Positions 29,073-39,324 of a DNA stretch of 64,000 bases are shown one piece after another. Below the pieces are notes generated by a model that saw only the letters and a list, made by a program, of their open reading frames with translations, was not told where the DNA came from and searched no databases. This stretch comes from Chloroherpetonaceae bacterium (GTDB lineage Bacteria; Bacteroidota; Chlorobiia; Chlorobiales; Thermochlorobacteraceae). The stretch covers positions 434,001-498,000 of the forward strand of contig JANRJQ010000004.1 of NCBI GenBank assembly GCA_033763895.1, in the 5' to 3' direction. The translations under genes and the position numbers were made by a program. The stretch's first letter is position 1. Each line of letters starts with the position of its first letter.

Positions 29073-30167
29073 ATGGCAAAAGAAAAACTCGCCGAAAAGG
29101 CACAAGACAAGGGTCCAAAAATGGATCCTGAAAAAAAGAAACAACTTGATTTAGCGCTTGATACCATTGAAAAGCAGTTTGGTAAAGGAACGATCATGAA
29201 GCTTGGCGATGAAGCCCAAATCGTTCCTGTCATTTCTTCAGGCTCTATTACGATTGATGCCGCGCTTGGTGTTGGTGGATTTCCAAAAGGCCGTGTAATA
29301 GAAATTTATGGCCCTGAATCTTCAGGGAAAACCACCATCGCGTTGCATGCCATTGCAGAATCGCAGAAAGCAGGGGGCACAGCGGCATTTGTCGATGCTG
29401 AACATGCCTTCGATCAAAATTATGCGAAACGGTTAGGGGTTGATGTTAAATCGTTGCTTTTCAGTCAACCTGAATCAGGTGAATCTGCGCTTACGATTGT
29501 TGAAACTTTGGTTCGAAGCGGGGCAGTCGATATTGTGGTTGTCGATTCTGTTGCAGCCTTGGTACCTCAGGCTGAATTAGAAGGCGAGATGAGCGATGCT
29601 CAAGTCGGTTTGCAAGCCCGCTTGATGTCGAAGGCGCTTCGGAAACTTACAGGCGCAATTTCAAAGTCGAGTTGTATTGTCATCTTTATCAATCAACTCC
29701 GTGAAAAAATCGGTTCGATGGGTTATGGAGATCCAACGACAACAACCGGCGGACGTGCACTCAAATTTTATTCATCGGTTCGAATTGATGTCCGTCGCAT
29801 TGGCGGTATCAAAGAAGGTACGGATGTCATTGGCAATCGTACCAAGGTTAAAATTGTTAAGAATAAAGTTGCGCCGCCGTTCAAGGAAGTTGAATTTGAT
29901 ATTATTTACGGAGAAGGCATTTCAAAAACGGGCGAACTCATTGACCTTGCTGTTGAAGCAGGAATTATTAAAAAAGCCGGCGCTTGGTTCAGTTTTGAAG
30001 GCGAAAAAGTGGGTCAAGGAAGAGAAGCCGTTCGCGATAAACTCAAAGAAGATAAGGTTCTCTTTGAAAAGGTGTATAAGTTGGTAAAGGATAATTTACT
30101 TTCTATCACGCTCGATGCTGACGATAAATCGGTTGATGCCGAGCAAGAAACTCCGCCAGAGGAATAA
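29073..30167 (+). CDS. recA: Recombinase RecA
   Basis: It is the strand-exchange protein of homologous recombination and the SOS trigger. Key parts are Walker [18 protein letters not shown], Walker [12 protein letters not shown] and the L2 DNA loop [18 protein letters not shown]. At 364 residues it has the normal length, with an acidic C-terminal tail and a Lys/Glu-rich N-terminal extension of about 20 residues. I see no clear LexA-type operator in the 160 bases upstream. Confidence 0.98.
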   Translation: MAKEKLAEKAQDKGPKMDPEKKKQLDLALDTIEKQFGKGTIMKLGDEAQIVPVISSGSITIDAALGVGGFPKGRVIEIYGPESSGKTTIALHAIAESQKAGGTAAFVDAEHAFDQNYAKRLGVDVKSLLFSQPESGESALTIVETLVRSGAVDIVVVDSVAALVPQAELEGEMSDAQVGLQARLMSKALRKLTGAISKSSCIVIFINQLREKIGSMGYGDPTTTTGGRALKFYSSVRIDVRRIGGIKEGTDVIGNRTKVKIVKNKVAPPFKEVEFDIIYGEGISKTGELIDLAVEAGIIKKAGAWFSFEGEKVGQGREAVRDKLKEDKVLFEKVYKLVKDNLLSITLDADDKSVDAEQETPPEE

Positions 30168-30236
30168 GAATATATCCCCCAAACATCTCCTATTCTGTGA
30201 ATCATGAAGTCTTTGTCAATTTAGAAATTCAATTCA

Positions 30237-30938
30237 GTGTATTTAAGGGGAAAAACTGCATTAATTACCGGAGGAGGTTCAGGGATTGGACTCGCCATAG
30301 CGGAATCTCTTGCAAGTGAAGGCGTTCAAACTATATTAGCTTCACGGCGTTTGGAGGTTTTAGAATCCGCTGCAAGAATGATTTCAAAAAAGTACGGAAC
30401 TCCCTCACACGCTTTGCCACTTGACCTTCGCGACACACGGAGCATTCGCTCCGCAACCGATTCAGTTCTACAAAAATTTGGAAAAGTGGAAATCCTGATC
30501 AATAACTCTGGTTTGGGGGTTGATGCTTCTGCGGTTGAAATGACTGAGGATCAATGGGATCTTGTGATGGATACAAATGTGAAAGGAACTTTCCTTCTTA
30601 CCCAAGCCTTACTCCCCAAAATGATTGAAGCGCGATTAGGCCATATTATCAACATTTCTTCACAGGCTGGGAGAAATGGATATGCGCGAGCAACGGTGTA
30701 TTGTGCATCAAAATTTGCCTTGATTGGATTCGGAAAAGCTTTGCAAGAGGAGGTCAGAGAGTTCAACATTAAGGTTTCAAATTTGCTTCCGGCTTTGGTT
30801 CAAGTTCCACCGCCAAAGAATGACTCAGAAGTTCGGCAAGGGGTTCTTCAAACGGAAGATTTAGCACAAGCGGCACTTTATTTACTTCGACAGCCCGACC
30901 GAGTTAAGTTAGACGATCTCGGGCTTTGGCATATTTAG
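30237..30938 (+). CDS. Short-chain dehydrogenase/reductase
   Basis: This is a classical SDR of 233 residues. It has cofactor motif TGGGSGIG, NNSG (a variant of NNAG), the catalytic Ser in NISSQAG and the YCASK pair (Tyr, Lys). An Arg near the first strand (ASRRLEV) favours NADPH. The substrate is unknown. The start appears to be GTG at 30237: the only nearby upstream ATG (30203) runs into a stop after six codons. It is convergent with der. Confidence 0.88.
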   Translation: MYLRGKTALITGGGSGIGLAIAESLASEGVQTILASRRLEVLESAARMISKKYGTPSHALPLDLRDTRSIRSATDSVLQKFGKVEILINNSGLGVDASAVEMTEDQWDLVMDTNVKGTFLLTQALLPKMIEARLGHIINISSQAGRNGYARATVYCASKFALIGFGKALQEEVREFNIKVSNLLPALVQVPPPKNDSEVRQGVLQTEDLAQAALYLLRQPDRVKLDDLGLWHI

Positions 30939-30954
30939 CGAAATTGACTGAACA

Positions 30955-32286
30955 CTATTTTAGTCGAAATTGAATTTCTATTGGTGTTCCCTCAAAGCCA
31001 AAATGCTCGCGAATTTTATTTTCTACAAACCGCTTATAAGGCTCTTCGATAAGTTTTGCGTTTGCCGCAAAAAATCCGAAGAAGGGAGGTTCTATTGAAA
31101 GTTGGGTAATGTATTTGATTTTGATTTCCTTACCGTTTTTTGCCCACGGCGGGGTTTTCTGAAATTCAGGTAAGAGGTGTTTATTGATTTCACTGGTTGA
31201 AATTCTCTTCCTGCGATTTTCCCAAACTTCAGTTGCCATATCAATCACCTTAAAGACACGCTGTTTTGTAAGAGCTGAAATGTAAATGATGGGAATGAAG
31301 TCTAAACTTTTCAAGTGACTTCTCAATGCCGCCGTATAGGCATCTGCAGTTTTTGAATCTTTTTCAATTAAATCCCATTTATTTACAGCAATCATGATTC
31401 CGCGTTTTCGCTCGATCGCAAGATTAATCACTCTTAAGTCTTGCTTTTCAATTCCTAAAGTTGCATCAAGAACGGCAATGGCAACATCGGCGCGTTCGAT
31501 TGCTTTCTCAGTTCGAAGCGTACTAAAGAACTCGACATTTTCATCGACACGCGCTTTCTTTCTTAAGCCGGCAGTATCGATTAAAATATAATCCCTATTG
31601 TTTCGTTTGAATTCGGTGTCGATTGAGTCGCGGGTAGTTCCGGCAACATCCGTCACGATTTGACGCGTTTCACCAAGAAGGGCATTAACAAGGCTCGACT
31701 TGCCGACATTTGGCCGACCGATTACAGCAAGTTTAATTTTTCCATCCTCAATCACCGCTTCGGAATCAACTGGAAAAAACTCTGTGACACGATCAAGCAA
31801 ATCAGCGACACTATCTCCGTTTAAAGCAGAAACAGGAAAAAATTCACCGATTCCGAACCGTCTAAATTTTTCGGATTCGACACGCATCATTTCACTATCT
31901 GCTTTATTAACGACACAAAATATGGGCTTTCCGCCCGAGCGTTTTCGCAGCATATCAGCAATTTCGTGATCAAGATCGGTAATGCCGGAGCGTAAATCTG
32001 ACACAAAAAGAATGACATCCGCTTCTTCAATGGCACGGATTACTTGCTCACGCACCGCAGCTGAAATATGGTGAGGTTCATCGCCGGCAGTTTCTCCTTC
32101 GCGAGTAAATCCACCGGTATCTAAAAGTAAAAATTCTTTTCCGCCCCAATCTGTTGATAAAGCGTTTCGATCTCGGGTAACCCCGGGCATGTCATCAACA
32201 ATGGCATGCCGTTTTCCAACAATGCGATTAAAAAGTGTAGATTTTCCTACATTTGGTCTCCCGACGATTGCAACAACAGGCTTCAT
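30955..32286 (-). CDS. der: Ribosome-assembly GTPase Der (EngA)
   Basis: Two GTPase domains in tandem are followed by a KH-like C-terminal domain. The first G1 motif is GRPNVGKST with DMPGVTRD and NKAD; the second is GRPNVGKSS with DVAGTTRD and NKWD. It is needed for 50S ribosomal subunit maturation. The 443 residues are standard length, and the C-terminal tail ends in IEIQFRLK. Confidence 0.97.
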   Translation of the reverse strand: MKPVVAIVGRPNVGKSTLFNRIVGKRHAIVDDMPGVTRDRNALSTDWGGKEFLLLDTGGFTREGETAGDEPHHISAAVREQVIRAIEEADVILFVSDLRSGITDLDHEIADMLRKRSGGKPIFCVVNKADSEMMRVESEKFRRFGIGEFFPVSALNGDSVADLLDRVTEFFPVDSEAVIEDGKIKLAVIGRPNVGKSSLVNALLGETRQIVTDVAGTTRDSIDTEFKRNNRDYILIDTAGLRKKARVDENVEFFSTLRTEKAIERADVAIAVLDATLGIEKQDLRVINLAIERKRGIMIAVNKWDLIEKDSKTADAYTAALRSHLKSLDFIPIIYISALTKQRVFKVIDMATEVWENRRKRISTSEINKHLLPEFQKTPPWAKNGKEIKIKYITQLSIEPPFFGFFAANAKLIEEPYKRFVENKIREHFGFEGTPIEIQFRLK

Positions 32287-32322
32287 GAAGTATCTTGTAT
32301 TGAAATATAACCGATTAAAAAT

Positions 32323-32727
32323 ATGGCGCCCAGTAAACGCACCATCTTAATTATAGATGATGATATAAGTATTCTCACCTTATTTTCCCGCGCTTTAGGC
32401 GGTGCACATACGATTGTAACCAAAACAGACGGTGCAGCCGCACTGCAATGGCTTCAAATGGGCAATATTGTCGATATGATTCTCACGGATCTCTCGATGC
32501 CCAATATGGATGGATTTGAATTTATCAAAACCATTCGAACCGGAGGCAAAGAAAATCGTCAAACACCGATAATCGTTTTTTCGAGTCAAAGTGATGTACG
32601 GGTTCGAATTCGCGCGCTTCAATTAGGGGCAGATGATTTTATGCAAAAGCCGGTTCACATTGAAGAGCTTTCACTCAGAATCAATAATCTTTTTCGAAGA
32701 ACCTCGGGCACAAGACTTGATGTGTAA
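32323..32727 (+). CDS. Receiver-only response regulator, first of a tandem pair
   Basis: A single receiver domain fills the 134 residues: acidic pocket DDD near residue 12, phospho-acceptor Asp in MILTDLSMP, Ser in VFSSQSD and Lys in QKPVH. There is no output domain, so it would act by protein contact, like CheY or a phospho-relay carrier. It is divergent from der and followed 69 bases later by a close paralogue. No kinase gene is adjacent. Confidence 0.88.
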   Translation: MAPSKRTILIIDDDISILTLFSRALGGAHTIVTKTDGAAALQWLQMGNIVDMILTDLSMPNMDGFEFIKTIRTGGKENRQTPIIVFSSQSDVRVRIRALQLGADDFMQKPVHIEELSLRINNLFRRTSGTRLDV

Positions 32728-32796
32728 AATTGAATCACTCGAGTGATTTCCATCATTCCGTTTTTGAAAAATAAGTGCGATTGAAAAAACAAACTG

Positions 32797-33183
32797 ATGA
32801 AAAAATCCATCTTGATTATTGATGACCAACCGGATATGCTGTTTATGCTGCGTCGCGTACTTGGAGATGACTTTGAAGTTATAGAAAAAACAGATGGCGC
32901 TTCTGCTCTTTCTTGGCTTGCTGAAGGCAATAAACCAGATATGATTATTTCTGATTTAACAATGCCTTCGATGAATGGAATCGAGTTTCTGAGGTTGGTT
33001 CGTCAAATGCCGCTTAATCGCTATACTCCGCTTGTGATTGTTTCTGCACAAAGTGATATTCGCTTGAAGTTGAAAGCATTTGAAGTTGGGGCAAACGAAT
33101 ATATTGTCAAGCCTGTTCATCCAAATGAACTGCTTATGAGGGTTCGAAACATTTTTAACTTAATAGAACCAAAAAAAGAATAG
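32797..33183 (+). CDS. Receiver-only response regulator, second of a tandem pair
   Basis: The 128-residue receiver domain is built like the preceding gene product (ILIIDDQPD, IISDLTMPSMNG, VSAQSD, VKPVHPNEL). It shares with its neighbour the block KTDGA-ALXWL and the QSDXR segment, so the two look like a local duplication. The phospho-acceptor is the Asp in IISDL. Signal source and target are unknown. Confidence 0.88.
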   Translation: MKKSILIIDDQPDMLFMLRRVLGDDFEVIEKTDGASALSWLAEGNKPDMIISDLTMPSMNGIEFLRLVRQMPLNRYTPLVIVSAQSDIRLKLKAFEVGANEYIVKPVHPNELLMRVRNIFNLIEPKKE

Positions 33184-33196
33184 TATCAAGTTAAGT

Positions 33197-33583
33197 ATGG
33201 ATATGTCAGAGAAAGAGACTCAAACAAAAGGCCAGATTTCAGAAGATTCAGAAACAGTTCCGGACATTCGTATTGGTGAAAGAATCAGAGCGCGTAGAAA
33301 TCGTCCTAAGTCCTTTTTAAGCCGAATTACGGTCAATGAAATCATCGGCTATTCTCTTTCCCTGACCTTTTTTGTACTGGCGGTTGCCGTTTTTATCGGA
33401 AAAGGGATGCCTTCAGGGTCATCAAGGCAATTTCAAAATATGATGACGGGCATTTTTCTCCTTTATAGCATTTATAGATTTGTGGTCACCCGTGCAAAAG
33501 CAGCACAAAAACGTAGAATTGACTCTATCAATGACCATCGTCGAAAACTAGGGGAAGAATCTCCCGATGATAGGGATGAGTAA
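33197..33583 (+). CDS. Small membrane protein of unknown function
   Basis: The 128-residue protein has a charged N-terminal half, two membrane helices (about residues 48-68 and 80-96) and a basic, then acidic, C-terminal tail. It starts 13 bases after the second receiver gene and overlaps the next gene by 8 bases, so it is part of the same operon. I recognise no family. Confidence 0.7.
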   Translation: MDMSEKETQTKGQISEDSETVPDIRIGERIRARRNRPKSFLSRITVNEIIGYSLSLTFFVLAVAVFIGKGMPSGSSRQFQNMMTGIFLLYSIYRFVVTRAKAAQKRRIDSINDHRRKLGEESPDDRDE

Positions 33584-34973
33584 GAATTCGTTTGCACACC
33601 ACGTATTTGGATTTCCTCAAGTATTTTCATTCCTAAATTCTTATCGCAATTTCATTTTTCTTATTGCTTTCGAATTCTTCCTCTTTTCGCTCCTAAATTG
33701 GAATGCAGAGACGATGTCTGGCATTCTTCCTTATTACAACGATTTTTCAGAATACATTCACTCGGGATTTAACCCTAATTATCAATTTCAATTGAATGAA
33801 TATACCTTCCCAATGTGGGGGTATGGTTTTATTCTTGCACTCACGAAGAGTAAAACTCTGATCATTTTTTTTCAGTGTTTTGCATCCTTTTTACTCATCC
33901 TCCTCTCAGAGAGAGTCATATGGCGTCAAATTCGCAACCCAAAGTCTATTCTTATTTTTCGTTTGATTTGTGTGTTAGGCTTTTCGTGGTTTCTTTTTCA
34001 CGGGATTCTTTGGCCATATTCTTTTTCTGCATCATTATTAACCCTTTCGCTTCTTCTCTTATTTGATGGCCTTGAAAGCACTTTCAAGGTTTTTTTTTCA
34101 GGCCTCGCGTTTGGCCTTGCACTGAACTTTCGCTCCGACTATTTTTTATTCGCCTTTCTTATTTTTTTCATTTTTTTCGTTTCATCAATTCTTGAAAAAA
34201 AATATGTGTCTCTCCTAAAGATTTTTATTTGGGCAATAACAATCTTCATTTTTCTCCTTCCTTGGGGTTTTTATTCCAAAGCCAAAACCGGCAATTTTCT
34301 TCTTACTTCATCAAATTCCGGGCATCATTTGTTTATCAGTCTAGGGCAATTACCCGGAAATCTTTGGGGCATTACGCCTTTTGATCATGACCCTAAAATG
34401 AAATCAATAGTTTCCACCTACTTTGGAAAAGAAGTTTCAACGCTCAGTGCAAAAGCAGATCCTCTCTTAAAATCCGCTTGGCGTGATTCTGTTATTGCGC
34501 ACCCTGTAGAGTTTGTAAAGAAATGCGGATTCAATTTTCTTTTGGTTCTTACAAAGCCCTTTTATACAGGGGAAATTGAAAAAACAGTATCGTCTTACTT
34601 CTTTAAGAAATCTTTGTTAGGTGAATTTCGCCCTGATAGTTTTAATCTTAAAGAGTTGCTGTCAACCATTCATAATAACCCGTTATCACTTTTGTTGTTA
34701 CTACCAAAATTTATAGTGATAGGGGTTTCCATCTTGGTTTTTTATTCCGGTCTTTTTTCTTTAGGTCTCTTCTTAAAAGAAATATTTAAAGGGTCTTGGA
34801 AATTTGAACCTTCAACATTACCGCTGCACATTACCGCCTTAGTTATATTGTATCAATTGGCTATTCTCATCGGGGTTTATGCGATGAGCGCTTATCATAC
34901 CAATGTGTATTTGTTTTATGCAATTTTGATTACCATAGTGGGAGATCGTTTTTTTTCAAGTCAATTACGCTGA
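33576..34973 (+). CDS. Polytopic membrane protein, glycosyltransferase-39-like
   Basis: About ten to twelve membrane helices make up this 465-residue protein. The first external loop, with YYNDFSEYIHSG and NEYTFPMWGYGFILAL, resembles the acidic first loop of lipid-phosphate-sugar-dependent (GT-C) mannosyltransferases. That likeness is weak. The start at 33576 overlaps the upstream stop by 8 bases (ATGAGTAA); 33567 is an in-frame alternative. The coding strand is very T-rich, as expected for a membrane protein. Confidence 0.6.
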   Translation: MSKNSFAHHVFGFPQVFSFLNSYRNFIFLIAFEFFLFSLLNWNAETMSGILPYYNDFSEYIHSGFNPNYQFQLNEYTFPMWGYGFILALTKSKTLIIFFQCFASFLLILLSERVIWRQIRNPKSILIFRLICVLGFSWFLFHGILWPYSFSASLLTLSLLLLFDGLESTFKVFFSGLAFGLALNFRSDYFLFAFLIFFIFFVSSILEKKYVSLLKIFIWAITIFIFLLPWGFYSKAKTGNFLLTSSNSGHHLFISLGQLPGNLWGITPFDHDPKMKSIVSTYFGKEVSTLSAKADPLLKSAWRDSVIAHPVEFVKKCGFNFLLVLTKPFYTGEIEKTVSSYFFKKSLLGEFRPDSFNLKELLSTIHNNPLSLLLLLPKFIVIGVSILVFYSGLFSLGLFLKEIFKGSWKFEPSTLPLHITALVILYQLAILIGVYAMSAYHTNVYLFYAILITIVGDRFFSSQLR

Positions 34974-35077
34974 TTGGAAATTGATCACTCTATTTTTGCA
35001 AATGAATTACGAAACGGTAAATTGAAGTTCGAAAAATAAATTTTTACTTTTTTTAATCTCTGAACTTATTAACTCTT

Positions 35078-35356
35078 ATGGCGATGGATGCACTTGGAAT
35101 GGTTGAAACCAAAGGACTTATCGGCGCAATCGAAGCCGCTGATGCAATGGTGAAAGCCGCAAAAGTAGAATTAATTGGAAAAGAAACCATTGGTGGCGGG
35201 TATGTTACAGTAATGGTTCGAGGCGATGTCGGTGCTGTTAAAGCCGCAACGGATGCTGGCGCTGCTGCAGCACAACGAGTAGGCGAATTGGTTTCAGTCC
35301 ACGTCATTCCCCGTCCGCATGCCGAAGTGGAATCGATTCTTCCCAAAAAATCTTAA
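35078..35356 (+). CDS. Bacterial microcompartment shell protein, BMC-H type
   Basis: The 92-residue protein is a single BMC domain that should form hexamers tiling the shell of a protein organelle. It shows [24 protein letters not shown], the loop [23 protein letters not shown] and the ending VHVIPRPH, all standard for PduA/CcmK-type subunits. The pore loop is predicted to lie at about KETIGGG. It is followed after 13 bases by a second shell gene. No enzyme with an encapsulation peptide is near. Confidence 0.93.
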   Translation: MAMDALGMVETKGLIGAIEAADAMVKAAKVELIGKETIGGGYVTVMVRGDVGAVKAATDAGAAAAQRVGELVSVHVIPRPHAEVESILPKKS

Positions 35357-35369
35357 CGCGTAACAAGTC

Positions 35370-35936
35370 ATGCGCGGCTTAGCACTTGGGTTAATCGAAA
35401 CCCGCGGGCTTATCGCTGCTTTGGAAGCAGCCGATGCAGCACTAAAATCGGCAGATGTCAAGTTAATTTCAAAAGACCGGGTTGATGCGGCATTGGTTAC
35501 GGTGAAGTTGGTTGGAGAAGTTTCTGCTGTTGAAGCCGCTGTTGAGGCAGGTGCAGCCGCGGCTGCACGCATTGGCAAACTTGTTGGAAAGCATATTATT
35601 GCTCGCCCCGATGACGGCATTTACAACGATTTAATTGCGGTTGAAATTGATTCGCGGAAAAAGAAAAAAGTTACTTCAGTTCTGAAATCGCTTTCAGATT
35701 CAAAACCCGATTTACAGTCAAAAGAAAATGGAGTTGAAGAATCCGTAACTGCTGATGTATCCATCATATTTGATACAATGACCTTAGAAAAGTTTACCGT
35801 TGAGGAGCTTCGCAAAGTCGCACGCAAAATTCCGGATTTTCCTATTCAAGGGCGTGAAATCTCTCGTTCCAATCGTGATGAATTGGCTCGCCTTTTAAGG
35901 CCATATGCTACTGATTACTCGCCGCCACTCATTTAA
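35370..35936 (+). CDS. BMC shell protein with a C-terminal SAP-like domain
   Basis: Residues 1-85 are a BMC domain (LGLIETRGLIAALEAADAAL, GEVSAVEAAVEAGAAAAARIG, HIIARPD). A charged linker of about 50 residues follows. Residues 138-180 form a SAP-like helix-turn-helix with TVEELRKVARKIPDFPIQGR and SRSNRDELARLL. SAP motifs usually bind DNA or protein; BMC-SAP fusions are known from shell-protein surveys, but their role is not clear. It is in one operon with the preceding shell gene, ended by a strong terminator. Confidence 0.85.
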   Translation: MRGLALGLIETRGLIAALEAADAALKSADVKLISKDRVDAALVTVKLVGEVSAVEAAVEAGAAAAARIGKLVGKHIIARPDDGIYNDLIAVEIDSRKKKKVTSVLKSLSDSKPDLQSKENGVEESVTADVSIIFDTMTLEKFTVEELRKVARKIPDFPIQGREISRSNRDELARLLRPYATDYSPPLI

Positions 35937-35959
35937 GCGCTTTTCATTTTTAACACTGA

Positions 35960-35996
35960 AAGCAAAAAGGGTTCTCCAAGAGAACCCTTTTTGCTT
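35960..35996. terminator. Bidirectional terminator between the shell genes and mdh
   Basis: A perfect 17-base arm, AAGCAAAAAGGGTTCTC, is followed by CAA and its complement. It carries A/T tracts on both sides. Confidence 0.9.
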
Positions 35997-36013
35997 GAAA
36001 AGACAACAGAAAA

Positions 36014-37268
<1,255 letters not shown>

Positions 37269-38246
37269 TTAATACAGTATTGATATTCCCGCTCTCAAGA
37301 AATACGCATTTGGTAAATCAAAACTTGTTGCATCTGGCCGTTCATCGACACCTAATTCTTTGTAGCGGCTCACCGAATATTCGTATCTCCGGAGAAGGGT
37401 ATAGCCGGCATCTCCGGTGATGTAAAGCTTATCGAACAAATTATATCGCACGACCCCGCTCAGTGTCGCATTCGCGAAGGCCAATCGATCGCTTTGAGAG
37501 CCTATTCTGTTTTTCACATCACCAATAAAGTAACTCGAGCCAATTAACGCGACGGAAAGCCCTACTTCAAGCGGTTTGCTTAGATACATTGTGAAGTCAG
37601 CACGTTGAGGCAATAAAACATCGAGGAGATACTTTTTCCCAAACAGATTGCCGTTGTTTAAAATATGCAGAAGCGGTATTGCAGGAAGAACTCTTCCAAA
37701 GTTCGAGGGTTGAATTGCAATCCCTAATCCAATTGTGAATGTAGGAGAAACAATGTAATCAGCAAATCCGGCAGCCTCGAATCGGAAATGATTCCAAGTG
37801 ATGTTGAAGAAATCAGAGAAAATCCCGGGACGCAACGCTAAAACTGCTGTCCATTCATCAGAAAGTGAATGAAGAACGGTAAGGTCATATTGAAGCAAAT
37901 GATATTCAGTCTTAATATTTGAAGGTAAAATAGCAGTTGGCATTCCTAACGGATCAGGAGGTGATTGCGATTGGGGAAATTCACGAATGATATTCAAGTA
38001 TCGATAGCTAAATCCATTTAAAATGAGGGTTTCACCCTCTTCACCAAAAATAGATCGTAACGAAGCATTAAAATTTACTGAAAAAGAGGAAAGGGTATTA
38101 CTACTATCACTGATTTCGCTCTTTCCCCACATTTCATAGCGAACGCCAATTTGCTCGCGCTGTGCAATAAGTGTTGAAGGAAAAACTAAGACGAGAACTA
38201 AAAGATAACTGAACGCAAAGATTCTTTGATTGGCTGAGATTCTCAT
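37269..38246 (-). CDS. Outer-membrane beta-barrel protein, DUF6268-like
   Basis: A signal peptide (FSYLLVLVLVFPSTLIAQ) is followed by about 300 residues of beta strands beginning QIGVRYEMWGKSE and ending NAYFLRAGISILY. The opening GETLILNGFSYRYLNI and the segment FDKLYITGDAGYTLLRRYEY look like DUF6268 barrels of Bacteroidota. The function is unknown. It sits 65 bases after the msrA gene on the same strand and may share its transcript. Confidence 0.72.
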   Translation of the reverse strand: MRISANQRIFAFSYLLVLVLVFPSTLIAQREQIGVRYEMWGKSEISDSSNTLSSFSVNFNASLRSIFGEEGETLILNGFSYRYLNIIREFPQSQSPPDPLGMPTAILPSNIKTEYHLLQYDLTVLHSLSDEWTAVLALRPGIFSDFFNITWNHFRFEAAGFADYIVSPTFTIGLGIAIQPSNFGRVLPAIPLLHILNNGNLFGKKYLLDVLLPQRADFTMYLSKPLEVGLSVALIGSSYFIGDVKNRIGSQSDRLAFANATLSGVVRYNLFDKLYITGDAGYTLLRRYEYSVSRYKELGVDERPDATSFDLPNAYFLRAGISILY

Positions 38247-38310
38247 TTCTTAAAGGTTCGTTTACTAACGGATTAACTTCAATATCTCAATTTTCATTGT
38301 TTTTCTAGCT

Positions 38311-38988
38311 TTACTCCACGCCTGCCTTTAAGCGATGCTTAAATTGCTTCTTGAATTTTTCAATTTTCGGGTTGATGACGAAAATGCAGTAGCTGTTGCC
38401 CGCGCCAACACGATTGAAATAATTCTGATGATAATTTTCAGCAACATAAAATGTTGATGCTTCTGTAATTTCTGTCACCACTTTATTATTCCACCAATCT
38501 TGCGCAAGCTTTAAAACTTCCTCAGCATCTTTCTTTTGGCTTTCATTCAAGTAAAAAACACCTGAGCGATATTGTGTACCGACATCATTTCCTTGTCTAT
38601 TCAGTGTAGTTGGGTCGTGTGTTTGCCAAAATACTTCCAACAATTCTTTATAAGATATTTTAGATGGGTCAAATAAAATTCGGCAAGCCTCAGCATGTCC
38701 TGTTTGCCCACTACAAACCTCATCATAAGTAGGGTTGAGCTTTTTTCCTCCGATGTATCCTGATTCTACTTTCTCGACTCCATCAAGCCTTTGAAAAACT
38801 GCTTCGGTACACCAAAAACATCCATTTGCAAAAATTGCGGTTTGTAAGTCTTTAGAAGACATCGTTTCTCCTGTTAAAGTTGCAGTTTGAATTAATTTCG
38901 ATTCTTGTTCTTGAGGCAATTTCTGCTGATTGGAAGTGCATCCAACCATCATCGCGAAGACTGATATTATTAAAACGATTGCTTTCAT
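38311..38988 (-). CDS. msrA: Peptide-methionine (S)-S-oxide reductase, lipoprotein form
   Basis: MsrA repairs oxidised methionine in proteins. The catalytic motif GCFWC places the active cysteine at C57 with C60 after it. Conserved segments YIGGKKLNPTYDEVCSGQTGHAE and YRSGVFYLNESQK are present. The N-terminus has a lipobox (VFAMMVGC, C17), so the enzyme is predicted to be anchored in the envelope and to protect periplasmic proteins. No MsrB is fused or adjacent. Confidence 0.93.
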   Translation of the reverse strand: MKAIVLIISVFAMMVGCTSNQQKLPQEQESKLIQTATLTGETMSSKDLQTAIFANGCFWCTEAVFQRLDGVEKVESGYIGGKKLNPTYDEVCSGQTGHAEACRILFDPSKISYKELLEVFWQTHDPTTLNRQGNDVGTQYRSGVFYLNESQKKDAEEVLKLAQDWWNNKVVTEITEASTFYVAENYHQNYFNRVGAGNSYCIFVINPKIEKFKKQFKHRLKAGVE

Positions 38989-39324
38989 TCGAAAAAGATT
39001 TTTTTAACGAGCACTTGTGAATTTCAAAAACTTCTCTAACTTCATAATCGAAAGTAGCTTCAAATGTTCACAAAAGTATCATAACAAAGTCACATAACTT
39101 TGCGTTTATGGTGAGCATTTTTTTTATGGGACTATCTATCGACAATAAGAAGCAGAGAACGCTTCCCCGTTAACGGGCAACATTCAGGTTTAACATTTTT
39201 TATACATTTGGGCGAGTTTCTCGCCCTTTTTTTTTTGATGAATTCTGATAAAGCAACAAACAAATCAGTAAACAAATTGGTTGTATATTTTAGATTCAAT
39301 CACCATTTATGATTCTTTTTATCA
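38989..39324 (+). other. Intergenic region with a candidate small RNA or 21-codon gene
   Basis: A strong plus-strand terminator at 39210-39236 has no recognised gene before it. TAACTTTG at 39095-39102 fits the Bacteroidota -7 box TAnnTTTG, but no TTTG lies at the right distance upstream. Between them a 21-codon frame runs from ATG at 39108 to TAA at 39171-39173 (MVSIFFMGLSIDNKKQRTLPR). A perfect 12-base palindrome, CCCGTTAACGGG, lies at 39166-39177. A transcript of about 130 nt is plausible. Whether it is coding is unknown. Confidence 0.35.
39210..39236 (+). terminator. Intrinsic terminator with no gene upstream
   Basis: GGGCGAG (39210-39216), TTT, CTCGCCC (39220-39226) and then ten T. It is a very strong signal on the plus strand, between the divergent msrA and kinase genes. 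Confidence 0.8.
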
